Shown here: one piece after another, positions 1 to 11,168 of the stretch | How the letters are laid out: every line of letters begins with the position of its first letter | Position numbering within the stretch: the stretch's first letter is position 1 | Source: Anoplolepis gracilipes | Taxonomy: Eukaryota; Arthropoda; Insecta; Hymenoptera; Formicidae | Assembly: GCF_047496725.1 (NCBI RefSeq) | Contig: NC_132976.1 | Location: 9,780,001 to 9,844,000 of the forward strand | Reading direction: 5' to 3' | DNA length: 64,000 nucleotides | Notes under the pieces: model-generated | Told to the model about the DNA's origin: nothing | Seen by the model: only the letters and a program-made list of their open reading frames with translations | Database searches by the model: none | Position numbers and translations under genes: made by a program

Positions 1-1866
1 TTAATGAATATTTATCTTCATAAGCAAAAAATAACAATTAAATTAGACAATAGTCCATTATTGTGGAAAACTTATACATTTTTAATTTCATATTGGGAAA
101 GAATACATATCATATCTGCTAATAGTGCCTAATTCAAACTATATACAAATTCTGAATTTAGATAACAGCAACCATTTCAAAGTAAAATAAATATGAGACA
201 AAAAGTCAGAGAAAAAGAAAGAAATAAATATAAAAAAGGAAAAAGAAAAAATTGGAAAATATATAAATTAGATATATATTAAACTTATTATTTTAATACT
301 TTGGCAGTGCAAGAGTGACAAATAATATATTTTATTGTAATTCCTTCACTATGAAATATTCGAAGAAAAGCAAAACAGTTTTTATAAAGAAACAAGAAAA
401 AGTTATTTTTCAATAAAAATATAATTATATACATTTAAAATAATATATACAATAACAATTGCTTTTTGTTATTAAATAAAGAAAAAATATATAATTTGAG
501 AAACTTTATTGTAAAATTATCCTAAAGCATGGAAAAAGTAAATAAGAAATTTATTGATATTTATTGATTTAATATGTTATTTATAGTTGCACACTGTAAT
601 TTCAAATTTAAAAAAAAAAAGATAATTTAATATTGTTGGTTAAAATAAGAGTAACAATTTAAACAAAAATCAAGTTTGTATGTGTGTGTACATTTATAAT
701 ATTATAAGATGATTGCTTTGTAAACTTGCCTACAATTAATTATATATATATACACATACATATATAATTAATGTTATATATGCAAGGAAGTTTACAGAAC
801 AATCATTCTATTCTATGATTTTCTCAAAAACAGTTGACAGTTGACTAAAATAAAGAAACAAACAGTAGAAGAAAGTATTAAATATAATAATCATAATAAT
901 AATTATCTTTCTATGACTGTATATTTCTTTTGAGTGCAATAATATACTAGAAAAATTTAGTATTTTTTTTTTAATGATTACCCAATTGAATTTCAAATTA
1001 ATTTTTCTGAACTTACATATTAAAATATAAGAATAAATTGTTCGAAACATGAAGGCTTTACCAAATATTTCAGCTTTTTATTTTTTAATTTATATGCACT
1101 CAAATGGTGCATTATGACATAATAACCATTTTTTAAATATTTTATTATGATTTTCCTAACTTTCATATTAAGATATTACTCTCAGATCTTTACATTTTGC
1201 TGATTGTTTAGAAAAAAGATCGATTCGTGCAAATTCAGCTAATGATTTCATTAATAAAAATGCAATATTTTTCTGATGTATTGTTGCATTTAAGAAAAAA
1301 ATAAAATAAAAAAATAGTCATTGCTGCATCATGAAATCTTTTCCTAACATTTTTTTCTATTATTGACTGTTCTGAGAAAATCATAGAGTGAATGGTTGCA
1401 CTCTTAATGTGTGTATATTTATGAAGTAAATGAGATATATTTATGAAATAAATAAGATAAGGATTCTAGGCTATTATTTTAACAAAAATATCAGATATAG
1501 CATTATAGCCAATATATGTGGCAATAAGCCATGTATTGCCATGTATTAAAAAAAAGATACATATGGACATACACACACATAAAAAGTGGGATGTTCAAAA
1601 TAATCATCTCTTATATTGTTGCAGACATCTGCAGACTGTAATCTTCCACAATTTCATGGATATGTAAAAATTTTAAAAAATGTTGACATAAATAATGAAA
1701 ATTATCGAAATGATTGTAGCTCACGAAAAGGCGATATAATGTGAGCCATTATATAAAAATAAAATACTATAGTTTCCATTGAAAGCAGGATGTGATTAAA
1801 AAACAAGTCTATATGTAGTTGAAATAATAATGTTGCTAGAAAATAACATAGATAAGAAACAACTGA
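1..1866. other. Intergenic / alpha-SNAP 3' flank, no gene seen
   Basis: Very AT-rich DNA with no coding sequence I can support. The part next to 1866 must include the 3' UTR of the minus-strand alpha-SNAP gene. The longest open frame here (808-1050, minus) is AT-rich, with runs of Phe, Ile and Lys, and looks like chance. Short AT and TG runs occur near 740-775. Confidence 0.6.
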
Positions 1867-3360
1867 TCAGCGTAGATCCGGGTTATCGTGAATTTGCTTT
1901 TTGATACGTAATAATATTGTTGTATACCATTGATCCAATCTTGAAATTGAGTCATATTCTTTAACAGCGTCTGTATAAGCTTCAAGGTTTTGATCTTCCA
2001 AATGTTCTATCAGTGTCTGCAAATATATAATAGTCATAAATTATAAAAAGTAAAATATAAACATAATTATATGTATAAAATATTAAGTGGCAAGTTGACA
2101 CAGAAATATACCTTTATTAATTTGTATTCTCTAGAATCCTGGAAAGCTGGGTATTGTTCCTGATAACGCTCAATTGCATGTTGGGCATTTAATGAATCAA
2201 CACATAAATGACACAATCCAGCACGGAAGAAATATTCCTTAGCACTGTATTTAAGTAATGAACTTTCTAACGATGCAGAAGCAACCTGTTAAGTAAATGA
2301 GCTTTAAACATTTACATTAAAATTAAGTTTACATTAAATCGAGTTTATATGAAGTATTTACCTGTTCATAGATCTGAATGGCTTTATCATAATTTTCAAG
2401 TTGAGCAGCGTACTGTGCAACTTTAAGAAGACACTTATTTGCAGAAGAATTACTTTCTTCACCACGAAAATAGTCTGCGGCTTGCTCATAATGATGTACC
2501 GCACGCTCCAAATCGACTGCATCGCTTTCGTAAATCTCAGCTATACTTTGATGATGTTTTGCTGCCATTGTGAAACGGCCCATATCAGTATAAATCTCGA
2601 TGGCTTTTAACAAACAGCTGATCGCTTCTGTTAAAACAGAATCATGTGGGCGTATAAATTTCTATTTTGCAATATTTAAATTTTAAAATATTATTTTAAT
2701 AAACATTCTATACTTTTAACAATTAAAAAAATATCTAAGGAAACATTATCATTATACCATTTGTATCTGATTTTTTGTAGCAATTAGCAGCATCTACATA
2801 ATTATTAGCTGCATCATGACGGCTACCCGCTTTTGCATGTAAATCTGCCGCATCGTAAAATGCTTTTCCGGCCGAATTCCATTTTTTTGCCATCTTGAAC
2901 ATATTTGCTGCCCGTTGATAACATTCTACTGCCTCTTCAACTTTTGATGAACCTCTGGAAAAATTTAAACACTGATTTAGCAATTACTAAACACACAAAG
3001 AATTTTTATTTCATGTGCAGAAGAAAAATGTTATCGTTCATATATGTAGATATATTATATATGTTGATACGTATTGACATAATATACACATGTACAGAAA
3101 TCATGTTGTAAGAGATAATTGAAATTTAAATCGTGTAAAAATGATTGTTCGTTGAAATGTTTACGACTTGTAATAAAATAATCGCTCGAATAACGTCAAA
3201 TCGAAACGAGATTGATATGTTTCCAAGAGAGTGGGTATAAAATTTGAGTAATAAATCGATTAGTTTACCCGAACAGTGCGCCAAAGAAGCTCTTTGACGA
3301 TGACAATTTTCTCTCGGCTTCTGCCACTAGTTGCAACGCTTTTTGTTCGTTGTCGGCCAT
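1867..3360 (-). CDS. alphaSnap: Alpha-soluble NSF attachment protein (alpha-SNAP)
   Basis: Adaptor that binds assembled SNARE bundles and recruits the ATPase NSF to disassemble them after membrane fusion; cytosolic, peripheral on membranes. Five exons on the minus strand: 3360-3269, 2954-2758, 2627-2362, 2285-2112, 2016-1867. All junctions are GT-AG and keep frame, giving 292 residues, the family's usual length (about 292-295). The start MADNEQKALQLVAEAE and the junction LFGGSSKVEEA match the N-terminal helix region. TPR-like helical repeats follow, including AIEIYTDMGRF, GEESNSSANKCLLKVA and LLKYSAKEYFFRAGLCH. The C-terminus, KEYDSISRLDQW to a final DNPDLR, carries the conserved NSF-activating end (Leu near the C-terminus). 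No missing residues or frame breaks. It is divergent from MEIOB, about 815 bp between start codons. Identity is from recognition of conserved blocks and is very secure. Confidence 0.96.
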
Positions 3361-4175
3361 GTCGACGTCGCCGAATTCGTCGTGGATTTTTTATTAGAAA
3401 TCCCGGCTCATCAACCGCACTCAATAAATTTCAACTCTAAATTTCTCTCTTTATTTCGCGAGACGTCACTAAAACCAAGAGATATGACGAGTCTTTAGCG
3501 CATCAAGCATCATCACCGTCAGGGGTCAGGGTCGCCAATCTGCCAACGAAAATGTTTTGCCTGTGTTAAAACAACACATTGAAGATTGACAGTGTGCATT
3601 AGGCCGGATCTACAATAGATGTAATAAGCCATAAGGAATTGACCAATCACAGTTGAATATGAAAAGAATAATCGAATGTGATTGGTTAATTTTTTACAGC
3701 TTAAAACTTACTACACTTTATGTCTACAAACACCGACAAAGTACTTTACTTTTTATTGTTTTTACAGTAAATGACAGACTGTAGCCTCCTATATAGGCTG
3801 TCTTTCTTTCTCTTGACAACAACCTGGAATGGGCAGGCTACAGTAAGAATTATAATTATATGTAATTTACATACGAGTTATAATTTTATATATAATTATA
3901 TATAACGCGCCCACATCTAAAGTTTATAAGTAAACATTTCCCAGAAGCGCATTTATTGCTAAATATCTAATGAGAAATGTTTTTAGTTTAGATGATAATA
4001 AATGTCGATTATAAAAATTAGTAAAATTGATATAGTAAAGTTCAATATTAGGCAATTGGCAGTAGTGGGAGCAATTTGAGTCGTATGTACTTTGATTCAC
4101 GCGCGCACGAACATTTCATTACGGGAGTATTTTTACTTTACTTTGAGCCGATATTATAACGTTGTCGATCGCGAA
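3361..4175. promoter_or_regulatory. Divergent intergenic region alpha-SNAP / MEIOB
   Basis: This 815-bp stretch separates the alpha-SNAP and MEIOB start codons and must hold the 5' UTRs and promoters of both. I see no certain TATA box. A small inverted-repeat element occupies 3602-3735 (listed separately), so part of the shared region is transposon-derived. Confidence 0.45.
3602..3735 (+). mobile_element. Small TIR element (MITE), family A copy 1
   Basis: Begins GGCCGGATCTACAATAGATG directly after TTA (3599-3601). It is the same sequence, in reverse orientation, as 10704-10843, with shared internal blocks GGAATTGACCAATCA and ATGTGATTGGTTAATTT. Its right end (about CTTACTACACTTTATGTCTACA) is a decayed inverted copy of the left. 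No coding capacity, so non-autonomous. A TTA target duplication would point to the PIF/Harbinger group, but that is inference. Confidence 0.75.
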
Positions 4176-5778
4176 ATGTCTTTTTTATATAGGCAGGAAA
4201 TAAAATCGCTACAAGAAGGAATGCCAAATACGTTTATAATCGGCATAATTATAAATAGTGCAAACGTAAAAACATTTACCTCCACTCGAACAAAATGTAT
4301 GTATTCACACACAATTTTATTTAAAATAATTGATATGATAAAAATTTAGGAAAATAAATTAATCAATTTACAAAAAATATTTATTAAAAAAAGTTGATGT
4401 AACAATTTTCGAGTTTCAAATATAGGAAACATTTATTTTTATATTAAATTATTACTATAATTTTTATTTATCTATACTTATTTCGATGTACTAAATAAAT
4501 TAGTTGTTTATCGAATTCTTTTCAAATGAATAAATTTTAATGAATAATGAATTTTAATTGAAGGATCCTACTTTTTTATTTAAAATAAAAGAATTTTATT
4601 CTTTGCAAGAACAAAAATCTATATATATATATATAATTATATATATTCATATATATATATATATATATTTTTTTTTTCCCTTAGATATTCTCTGTGTGTG
4701 CAAGAAAAATATTAAGGATAATAAATAATTTTTAAAACTTAGAAAAATAACTTTTAAAATATTTTTTAAAGTAAACTTTGAAGAAAAATTTACACGTATA
4801 ACTAATATATACATATATAAATTATTTTCTGATTTCTACACATTTCACTTCAAGAAAAAATTATAAAAATTATTATATTCTTATTTTTAATTATTTTTCT
4901 CATTTTTTTTTTACATATACATACGGAGATATAGATTATACAGGAAATAAAACTATTTTACATATAATTATATATATTTATATTTGATTATATATGAATT
5001 TTATTTCCTGATTTTTTATTTTATCGATTGTTGCAGTTAACACTGGTGAACGTAGTGTGTGGACATTCACTTTACGAGATACTGAAGAAGACTTTATTAA
5101 TGTCACAGTATGGGGAAGTTCCGAATTTGTAAAAAAAGTTTCGTCCACATTTAATATTGGATCCGTAGGTATGTAGATACCCAGTTAGCACTGTTCGTTT
5201 TATAAACGTTTTCTAAACGTATCTAATACGAAAAGATGCGTTTAGAAAACGTTATAAAACGTTTATAAAACGAACATGTGCTACTTGGGTATATATATAT
5301 TTACTTTAATATGATTATATCAGTTTTTACAAGTAAAAAAAAATTATAAATTATAGAATTAAATAAAATGTATTTTTTTTTTAAATAAGAACGATTCTTA
5401 AGAATATCATAAGAACATTATTTGTTTTACAGTGGAAGTGATAAGTGCAAAAATTATAAAACGCCAGCCTAATGATAAAAATGAACAATTTGTACCATCG
5501 ACTTCTAGTCCTTTTGCTTTGATCGTGAACGAGGGTACAGCTCTTATACATAATCACGATGCGCCTACTTGTGAACAATACAAAAATTTACTAATGCGAC
5601 CTGTCAAAAACGTAACTTTTGCGAAAAATTTGAAAAGCATTTTAAATAACATCGAGGAATTGTGTAATCGCTCAGTTGACCTTTTCGTCGTCGTCACATT
5701 TGTAAGTTATAAATTGTTATATATTGTTTTTATATTATAAATTACATGTATATACATAATATATTTAGAGTTTTAATG

Positions 5779-5831
<53 letters not shown>

Positions 5832-7695
5832 GTGTTTTCTCTAATTATTAACATTCTGCAACATAACATTATTAATGTTAATATCAAAGTTTTGATCTTT
5901 CAATAAAATAATTGTTTTCGTATCTACTCGTGTAAATGTTAATTTGTATTTATTAGTTAAATATATTTTGTAGATCGGCGATACACGTAATATAATAACT
6001 CGGAATGGACAAACTTTAACATGTCGCAGTTTTGAAGTCGCAGATGGATCGACAGATAATACAGTGTCATTGATATTATGGGACAAGGATTGGGTGGAAA
6101 GATCTGCTTTTTGGGAACCGAAACGGACAGTATTGTTCTTGGTTGACGTTCGCATCGCATATGATGAATATAAAAAGAAAACTGCGTTAAGTATTTGTAT
6201 GTTGAAGATCAACACAGTTTTTTCATTGTATTAATATTATGTACAATCTTCTAAAACGTATGTATACTATAATAAGTATACGTATAATAATAGATTTTAC
6301 TTAAAGAGCTAGATGTATAAATATTTTAGGACTGATGATACTCGGGTACTCAAATACGTTATAAATATAGTTAAATTTGAATACTTTCGTGAAACACTAT
6401 ACCCAAGTGAAAAAAGACAAATTGATGTCGAATTGATGTAAATTGCATCAATTCGACGTCAATTTGATGTCATTTCGATAGATCTTTTTTACTGGGTATA
6501 AGCGTATAAATAAAAAAAAATATTATATTTAAACATTGTTTTTATTGTACGCAGCAAAAAGAACGTTAATTACAGAATGTTCGGACATACCTCAGGCCGC
6601 AAAAATTATAAGTGCGATACAGCATTATGATCCTGATTCCATATGCAGTGACTCATTCACTATACCAAATCGTGAGAACAACAATCAGTTTATATATCGA
6701 CTTTAATACAAAGATAATTTTTTTTAAATTTATTGACATATTATTTTAGCTCAATGAATTTTTGTGTATACATTTTATTATTATTAATTTTATATTAATA
6801 GCAAACACTATTACAACTGTAATGACAATACAACAAATCACGGAGAAGTTACAGAAAAAAACGAATATGAAAGATGAGAGATTGCAATTCGCGGCAATTG
6901 TGAGGGCTTCAGTGACTGAAATAAATTTAGATGGTTCACTCAAAGATTTGATATCTGTAAAATGGTATTTTCCTCAATATTGTATTTATAAAATCTAATA
7001 ATTAATGAAAAATTAGATCAACGATGCTATCATATTTCCTTGCCTTTTTAGCGCTCTATGTAAAAAGATTGTCTCAGATGTGAAAGATTCATGTATGAAC
7101 TTGAATTGCCCATCAGGCAACGGAATTCGGGCCCCACTAAACACTGTAAAATTTAACATAAAAATTAATTTGAAGGATGACACTGGATATCTTATCGGAT
7201 GTCGTTTGACTGGTGATGTCGCGGAGCGAGTCATGGGATGTACAGTTGATGAATTTCAGGTATATATCGCGATACTCAGAAAAGTGTTTACACCGCTATA
7301 TTGAAATCATAAGCGAGAAATTAGGAGTCTTAAAGAAACAATTTTTTCTAGCTATGTTTATATAAAATGTGATAATTTTTTATTAATCACAAAACTATAA
7401 AATAAGACTAATTAAAATTGAGGTATAATATATTTTAATTATCTGTATTCAGATCAGTCTCAGATTCAAAATTGTTTTAAATGTAGTAACTAACAAGAAC
7501 AAATTATTATTGTAGGCAATGACGATAGAAAAGCGCGCCAAACTGAAATGGTTATATTTGTTGGAAGAGTGCAACGTTCGCCTACACATTATCGGGCCGA
7601 CATCTGCTTTCCCATATATTTTATATAATATTTTATCTATTCAACATTGTCTCGACGAGGCACTCGAACAAACTGTAGCTATGTTTAAAAATTAA
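4176..7695 (+). CDS. MEIOB: MEIOB-like meiotic OB-fold protein
   Basis: Single-stranded-DNA-binding, RPA1-like protein of meiotic recombination; in vertebrates MEIOB works with SPATA22 on resected double-strand breaks, and fly relatives (such as hold'em) act in crossover formation. Eight exons: 4176-4296, 5037-5168, 5433-5701, 5974-6190, 6555-6671, 6802-6964, 7052-7259, 7516-7695, giving 468 residues, close to the vertebrate length. Conserved blocks in order: NTFIIGIIINSANVK, WTFTLRDTEEDFINVTVWG (OB 1), LILWDKDW with KRTVLFLVDVRIAYDEY (OB 2), LITECSDIPQA. A Cys4 motif, CALC (residues 340-343) with C354 and C359, precedes LTGDVAERVMGCTVDEFQAMT in the C-terminal OB fold. The start is the first in-frame ATG of exon 1. 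Exon 1 lacks upstream ATGs in frame, so the N-terminus is less certain than the rest. Confidence 0.9.
5178..5291. mobile_element. TACCCA-ended foldback element in MEIOB intron 2
   Basis: Almost perfect hairpin of about 112 bp. The left arm reads TACCCAGTTAGCACTGTTCG then TTTTATAAACGTTTTCTAAACG, and the right arm mirrors it, ending GTGCTACTTGGGTA. No coding capacity. The same TACCCA/TGGGTA ends recur at 6399-6500 in a later intron of the same gene. Confidence 0.65.
5778..5828. repeat. (AT)n microsatellite
   Basis: About 24 AT dinucleotides in MEIOB intron 3, followed directly by ACAGAGTGTTTTCTC, which resembles the end of a degraded transposon but has no visible partner end. Confidence 0.9.
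6399..6500. mobile_element. TACCCA-ended foldback element in MEIOB intron 4
   Basis: Hairpin of about 100 bp. Left end TATACCCAAGTGAAAAAAGA leads into AATTGATGTCGAATTGATG; the right arm CATCAATTCGACGTCAATT runs to ACTGGGTATA. The terminal hexamer matches the 5178 element although the arms differ, so they may be relatives mobilised by the same transposase. Confidence 0.55.
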
Positions 7696-8687
7696 AATTT
7701 AATATATTTTTTATAACTATTCTGATTTGGTACAAATAATAATTCGTCATTCTTAATTTGTCATAAAAGTTACGTGTAAAATCTTTTTATTTATTCTACA
7801 TGTATATATATGTACGTACGTATGTACATACATAAAAAATTAATTATATGATTTTCATAATTATTATTCATTTGTTCACTTGTTTATTTATCGTTTAATA
7901 TATGTATTTAATATAGTGTAAGATTTATTTGTGTAATTATTTTATCTATTGTACATATATTTATCATTTAAATGATAAATTAAATTTATATGCTATATAT
8001 ATATTTAACATATAAATTTAAAAGTGGATTATCTAGATATAACATTTTTTTGTCTAATTTGAAAAAAGATTTTCAATACAATGTACTTAAATCTTATTGA
8101 TGTTAAAATAACATATTTAAAGTTTCTTCTTTTAATTAAATATTCAGTTAAATTATTAATTAATAAACAAACTAATAATTAATAATTTAACTGAATAATA
8201 TTTATAATTACAAAAATAAGAAACTTTAAATATTATGTTTTAAATTAATGATTGTGTTATATTTATTAGTATACCCCTTTATATGGGTTTGAATCCACTA
8301 CATAGTTTTAAGTTAGTAAAAATATTAATAATTTTGTACAAATAGAGTTAATATTTTACTCATATACATATGTTAATATTATTTTTACCGCTTCTCTCTG
8401 GTCAAGGCTAGTTTCTATGCGCATGATGCAGATTGCGGAACACAGCCAATTATTTACTTTAGAGCCTTATTTACTTATACTGTGGCATAACTTGATCATG
8501 ATGGAATTTTTTCTATGGACTTCTTTATTTCGTCAGTGATAGTCAAAAGTTTTATTGTTATTGGCTGTGTTTTTTCCTAATAAAATTCTATTGATAAAAA
8601 AATTATTATTAAAAAGTCCATAAAAAGAAGGAAGACAAAGGACATAAAATTATTGAATAAGAAGACCAAGTATCTCATCTTCCAAAA
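7696..8687. other. Intergenic MEIOB-SUMF1
   Basis: About 1 kb with the 3' end of MEIOB, a long AT palindrome at 8104-8245 (listed separately), and the SUMF1 5' region. No gene supported. Confidence 0.5.
8104..8245. mobile_element. AT-rich palindromic element
   Basis: Arms of about 60 bp: AACATATTTAAAGTTTCTT and ATTCAGTTAAATTATTAATT on the left are mirrored by AATTAATAATTTAACTGAAT and AAGAAACTTTAAATATTATG on the right, around a very short loop. This is typical of a palindromic MITE. No coding capacity and no second copy seen here. Confidence 0.55.
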
Positions 8688-9906
8688 ATGATACTTTTTT
8701 ATTATTTTTACACGATACAAATGATAATCGGACATTACTACTTGTGTGTGTATGCCGTAAAGATTAATGACAGTTGTCAGTGCGGAAGCAAGTTGAATCG
8801 TCGAACAATTTTCAATCTCCAAGCGGGCTATTGTGCGATGAATAATTCTAAATTCGATGCAATTAACATGAAAGAGGAGAAAACGAAGAGAATGTTTAAA
8901 ATAAATGGTGGGACATATTCCATAGGAACGAATAATCCAGTTTTTGTAGCAGACGGAGAAGGACCAAAACGTGAAGTAATATTAGATAGTTTTTATATAG
9001 ACAAATTCGAAGTAAGTAATGAGGAGTTTGCAGCTTTTGTAAAAACCACTGGATATGTAACGGAAGCAGAAAGTTTTGGAGATTCCTTTGTTTTTGAAGG
9101 TCTTTTAACACAAAATATGAAGGAAAAAATCAATGAAATGGTTGTACAAGCTCCTTGGTGGATACCTGTAAAACAAGCTTCGTGGCAACATCCAGAAGGT
9201 CCTGATTCAAATATCACTTGTAAGTGTAAAAAAGAAAATAATTTTGATATTTTATTTATAGGCTTCATAAGGCTGTCTTCATTAATCTGATTATAATTAG
9301 AAAATACTTAGACAGAATGGACCATCCTGTTGTTCATGTTTCCTGGCACGACGCAACTGCTTATTGTAATTGGATGAGAAAGAGATTACCAACTGAAGCA
9401 GAATGGGAAGTTGCATGTCGCGGTGGACTTTCAGATAGACTATATCCTTGGGGAAATAAATTGATGCCAAACAATCAACATAAGTAAATTATATAAATTT
9501 CTATTTACATAAATATAATTTGCACATGTTATTGCATATATGTGCTTCCTATTGTGATATTCCAGAGTAAAAAATTGTGTTTATTATCATCTTGTAGAGC
9601 CAATATTTGGCAAGGCAATTTCCCTACAGAAAATACCAAAGACGATGGATACAAAGGCACATCACCAGTTACAATGTTTTCACAAAATAAATATGGTTTA
9701 CATAATATTGTTGGAAATGTTTGGGAATGGACAGCTGATTGGTGGATAACAAGGCACTCCAGTGATCCACAAATAAATCTTGTAAATATATATATATATA
9801 TAATGTAATATAAAGATTTAAAAATGATATGATATACATATAAGGGTTTATATCAAGTTTATTATAAAATATAAACACACAAAACATACGTACGCACGCA
9901 TATATT

Positions 9907-9941
<35 letters not shown>

Positions 9942-10143
9942 ATAAAATACATAGCTTGTATTATAATAGTTCTTATTATATTTTCAGATTGGTCAATCTA
10001 GTCACAACAATAAAGTAAAAAAAGGTGGTTCTTATCTTTGTCACAAAAGTTATTGCCACAGATACAGATGTGCCGCACGTAGTGAAAATACACCTGATAC
10101 ATCAGCTGGAAATTTAGGTTTTAGATGTGCTATGTCGGCATAG
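8688..10143 (+). CDS. SUMF1: Formylglycine-generating enzyme (sulfatase-modifying factor 1)
   Basis: ER-lumen oxidase that converts the active-site cysteine of sulfatases to C-alpha-formylglycine, the step needed for all sulfatase activity. Four exons: 8688-9219, 9312-9483, 9598-9781, 9988-10143, all in frame, 347 residues (human 374). An N-terminal hydrophobic stretch (residues about 2-24, MILFYYFYTIQMIIGHYYLC) is a plausible signal peptide or anchor. The FGE-sulfatase fold blocks are clear: FKINGGTYSIGTN, DSFYIDKFEVSNEEFAAF, PWWIPVKQASWQHPEGP, HPVVHVSWHDATAYCNWMRK, RLPTEAEWEVACRGG, ANIWQGNFP and IVGNVWEWTADWW. The catalytic cysteine pair is present in GGSYLCHKSYCHR (C314 and C319, equivalent to human C336 and C341). 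The first ATG of the frame is used as start. No anomaly. Confidence 0.95.
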
Positions 10144-10217
10144 GTGAAATATGATACTAAAAATTAAATGCAGAATATGTGTGAAGATGGAAAATATGTT
10201 ATAAATATAATATTATA

Positions 10218-10223
10218 AATAAA
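10218..10223 (+). terminator. AATAAA poly(A) signal of SUMF1
   Basis: Canonical AATAAA 75 nt after the SUMF1 stop codon. Confidence 0.5.
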
Positions 10224-10703
10224 ATCATATTTTTTCTATATGAAATTATATTATCTCTTATTGTTAGAATTGTACTTTTTTAACAAAAAATAACATTGTA
10301 TAAAAAAATATAAAATAAAATAAGTTTATTTATTAACTAGTATTTTTCGACAACGATCTTGTTTATGGAATAATTATTTAAAATAATTATTAAAATTACC
10401 CTTTTCTGATGAAAAGGGAAAAAATTGGCGCTAAATCCATACATTTAAAAAAGAATATTTTATATAAAATGTTGCTGTAATGTATATTTTCCACTTAAAT
10501 GCTTTTTCTAAAAAAAAAAAAAAAAAAAAGATATTAAATAGCGCCCAATTAAGAATAAAAATGCGTTACAAAATTTATTAATTTATAAAATAATTTTTTT
10601 GTTTTAATATTAAAAATATTTAACATGACATTGTATATTTTATTTGAATGTTACGTTTTATATGACTAAAACAATACAGAATTTTCTCACTCCTCGACCC
10701 TTA

Positions 10704-10843
10704 GACCAGATCTACAATAGGTGTAGTAAGTCTTCAGCCGTGAGAAATTAACCAATCACATTTGATGATTTTTCTCACATTCAACTATGATTGGTCAATT
10801 CCTTTACGGCTTAAGGCTTATTACATTTATTGTAGATCCGGCC
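10704..10843 (-). mobile_element. Small TIR element (MITE), family A copy 2
   Basis: A complete 140-bp element flanked by TTA at 10701-10703 and 10844-10846. The ends GACCAGATCTACAATAGGTG and the reverse complement of TTTATTGTAGATCCGGCC form terminal inverted repeats of about 28 bp. Internally it carries the CCAATCA blocks shared with 3602-3735. No coding capacity. Confidence 0.85.
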
Positions 10844-11168
10844 TTAAAAGTTACAGAATAGGCCCTCTGGTGTGCGAGGTAGTTACGTTACGTCACGTCA
10901 CGTGGTCCGTAGTCAACTGGTCACCTGTTCTGACGTAAAGTTGAATTCCTCGAATCCTCCGTCTGACGTTTGACATTTGACATTGTTTGACATTACAGCG
11001 ACCGACTCCGGCGGATTCAGCGCTACTGTGAATGGCATTACTAGCTACTGACTTGCTCTGGCTCGGAGCTTGGAGTGAGTCTGTCTGTCAGTCAGTCAGT
11101 CTGCAATATAAGACAAGGAGAGATCGCGAGAGCACCAGTCAATCGAACGTCGTAGCGAGCATCGTCGA

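Larger units (their letters stand above)
10144..11168. other. Intergenic SUMF1 to Patched-related gene
   Basis: Contains the SUMF1 3' UTR, an A-run at 10510-10529, MITE family A copy 2 (10704-10843), and from about 10860 a more GC-rich stretch with several ACGT-type tetramers (TTACGTTACGTCACGTCACG). That stretch leads into the next gene's 5' UTR and is likely promoter DNA. Confidence 0.5.

Noticed and set aside
5841..6215. Minus-strand 124-codon frame
   Set aside because: It is the antisense shadow of MEIOB exon 4.
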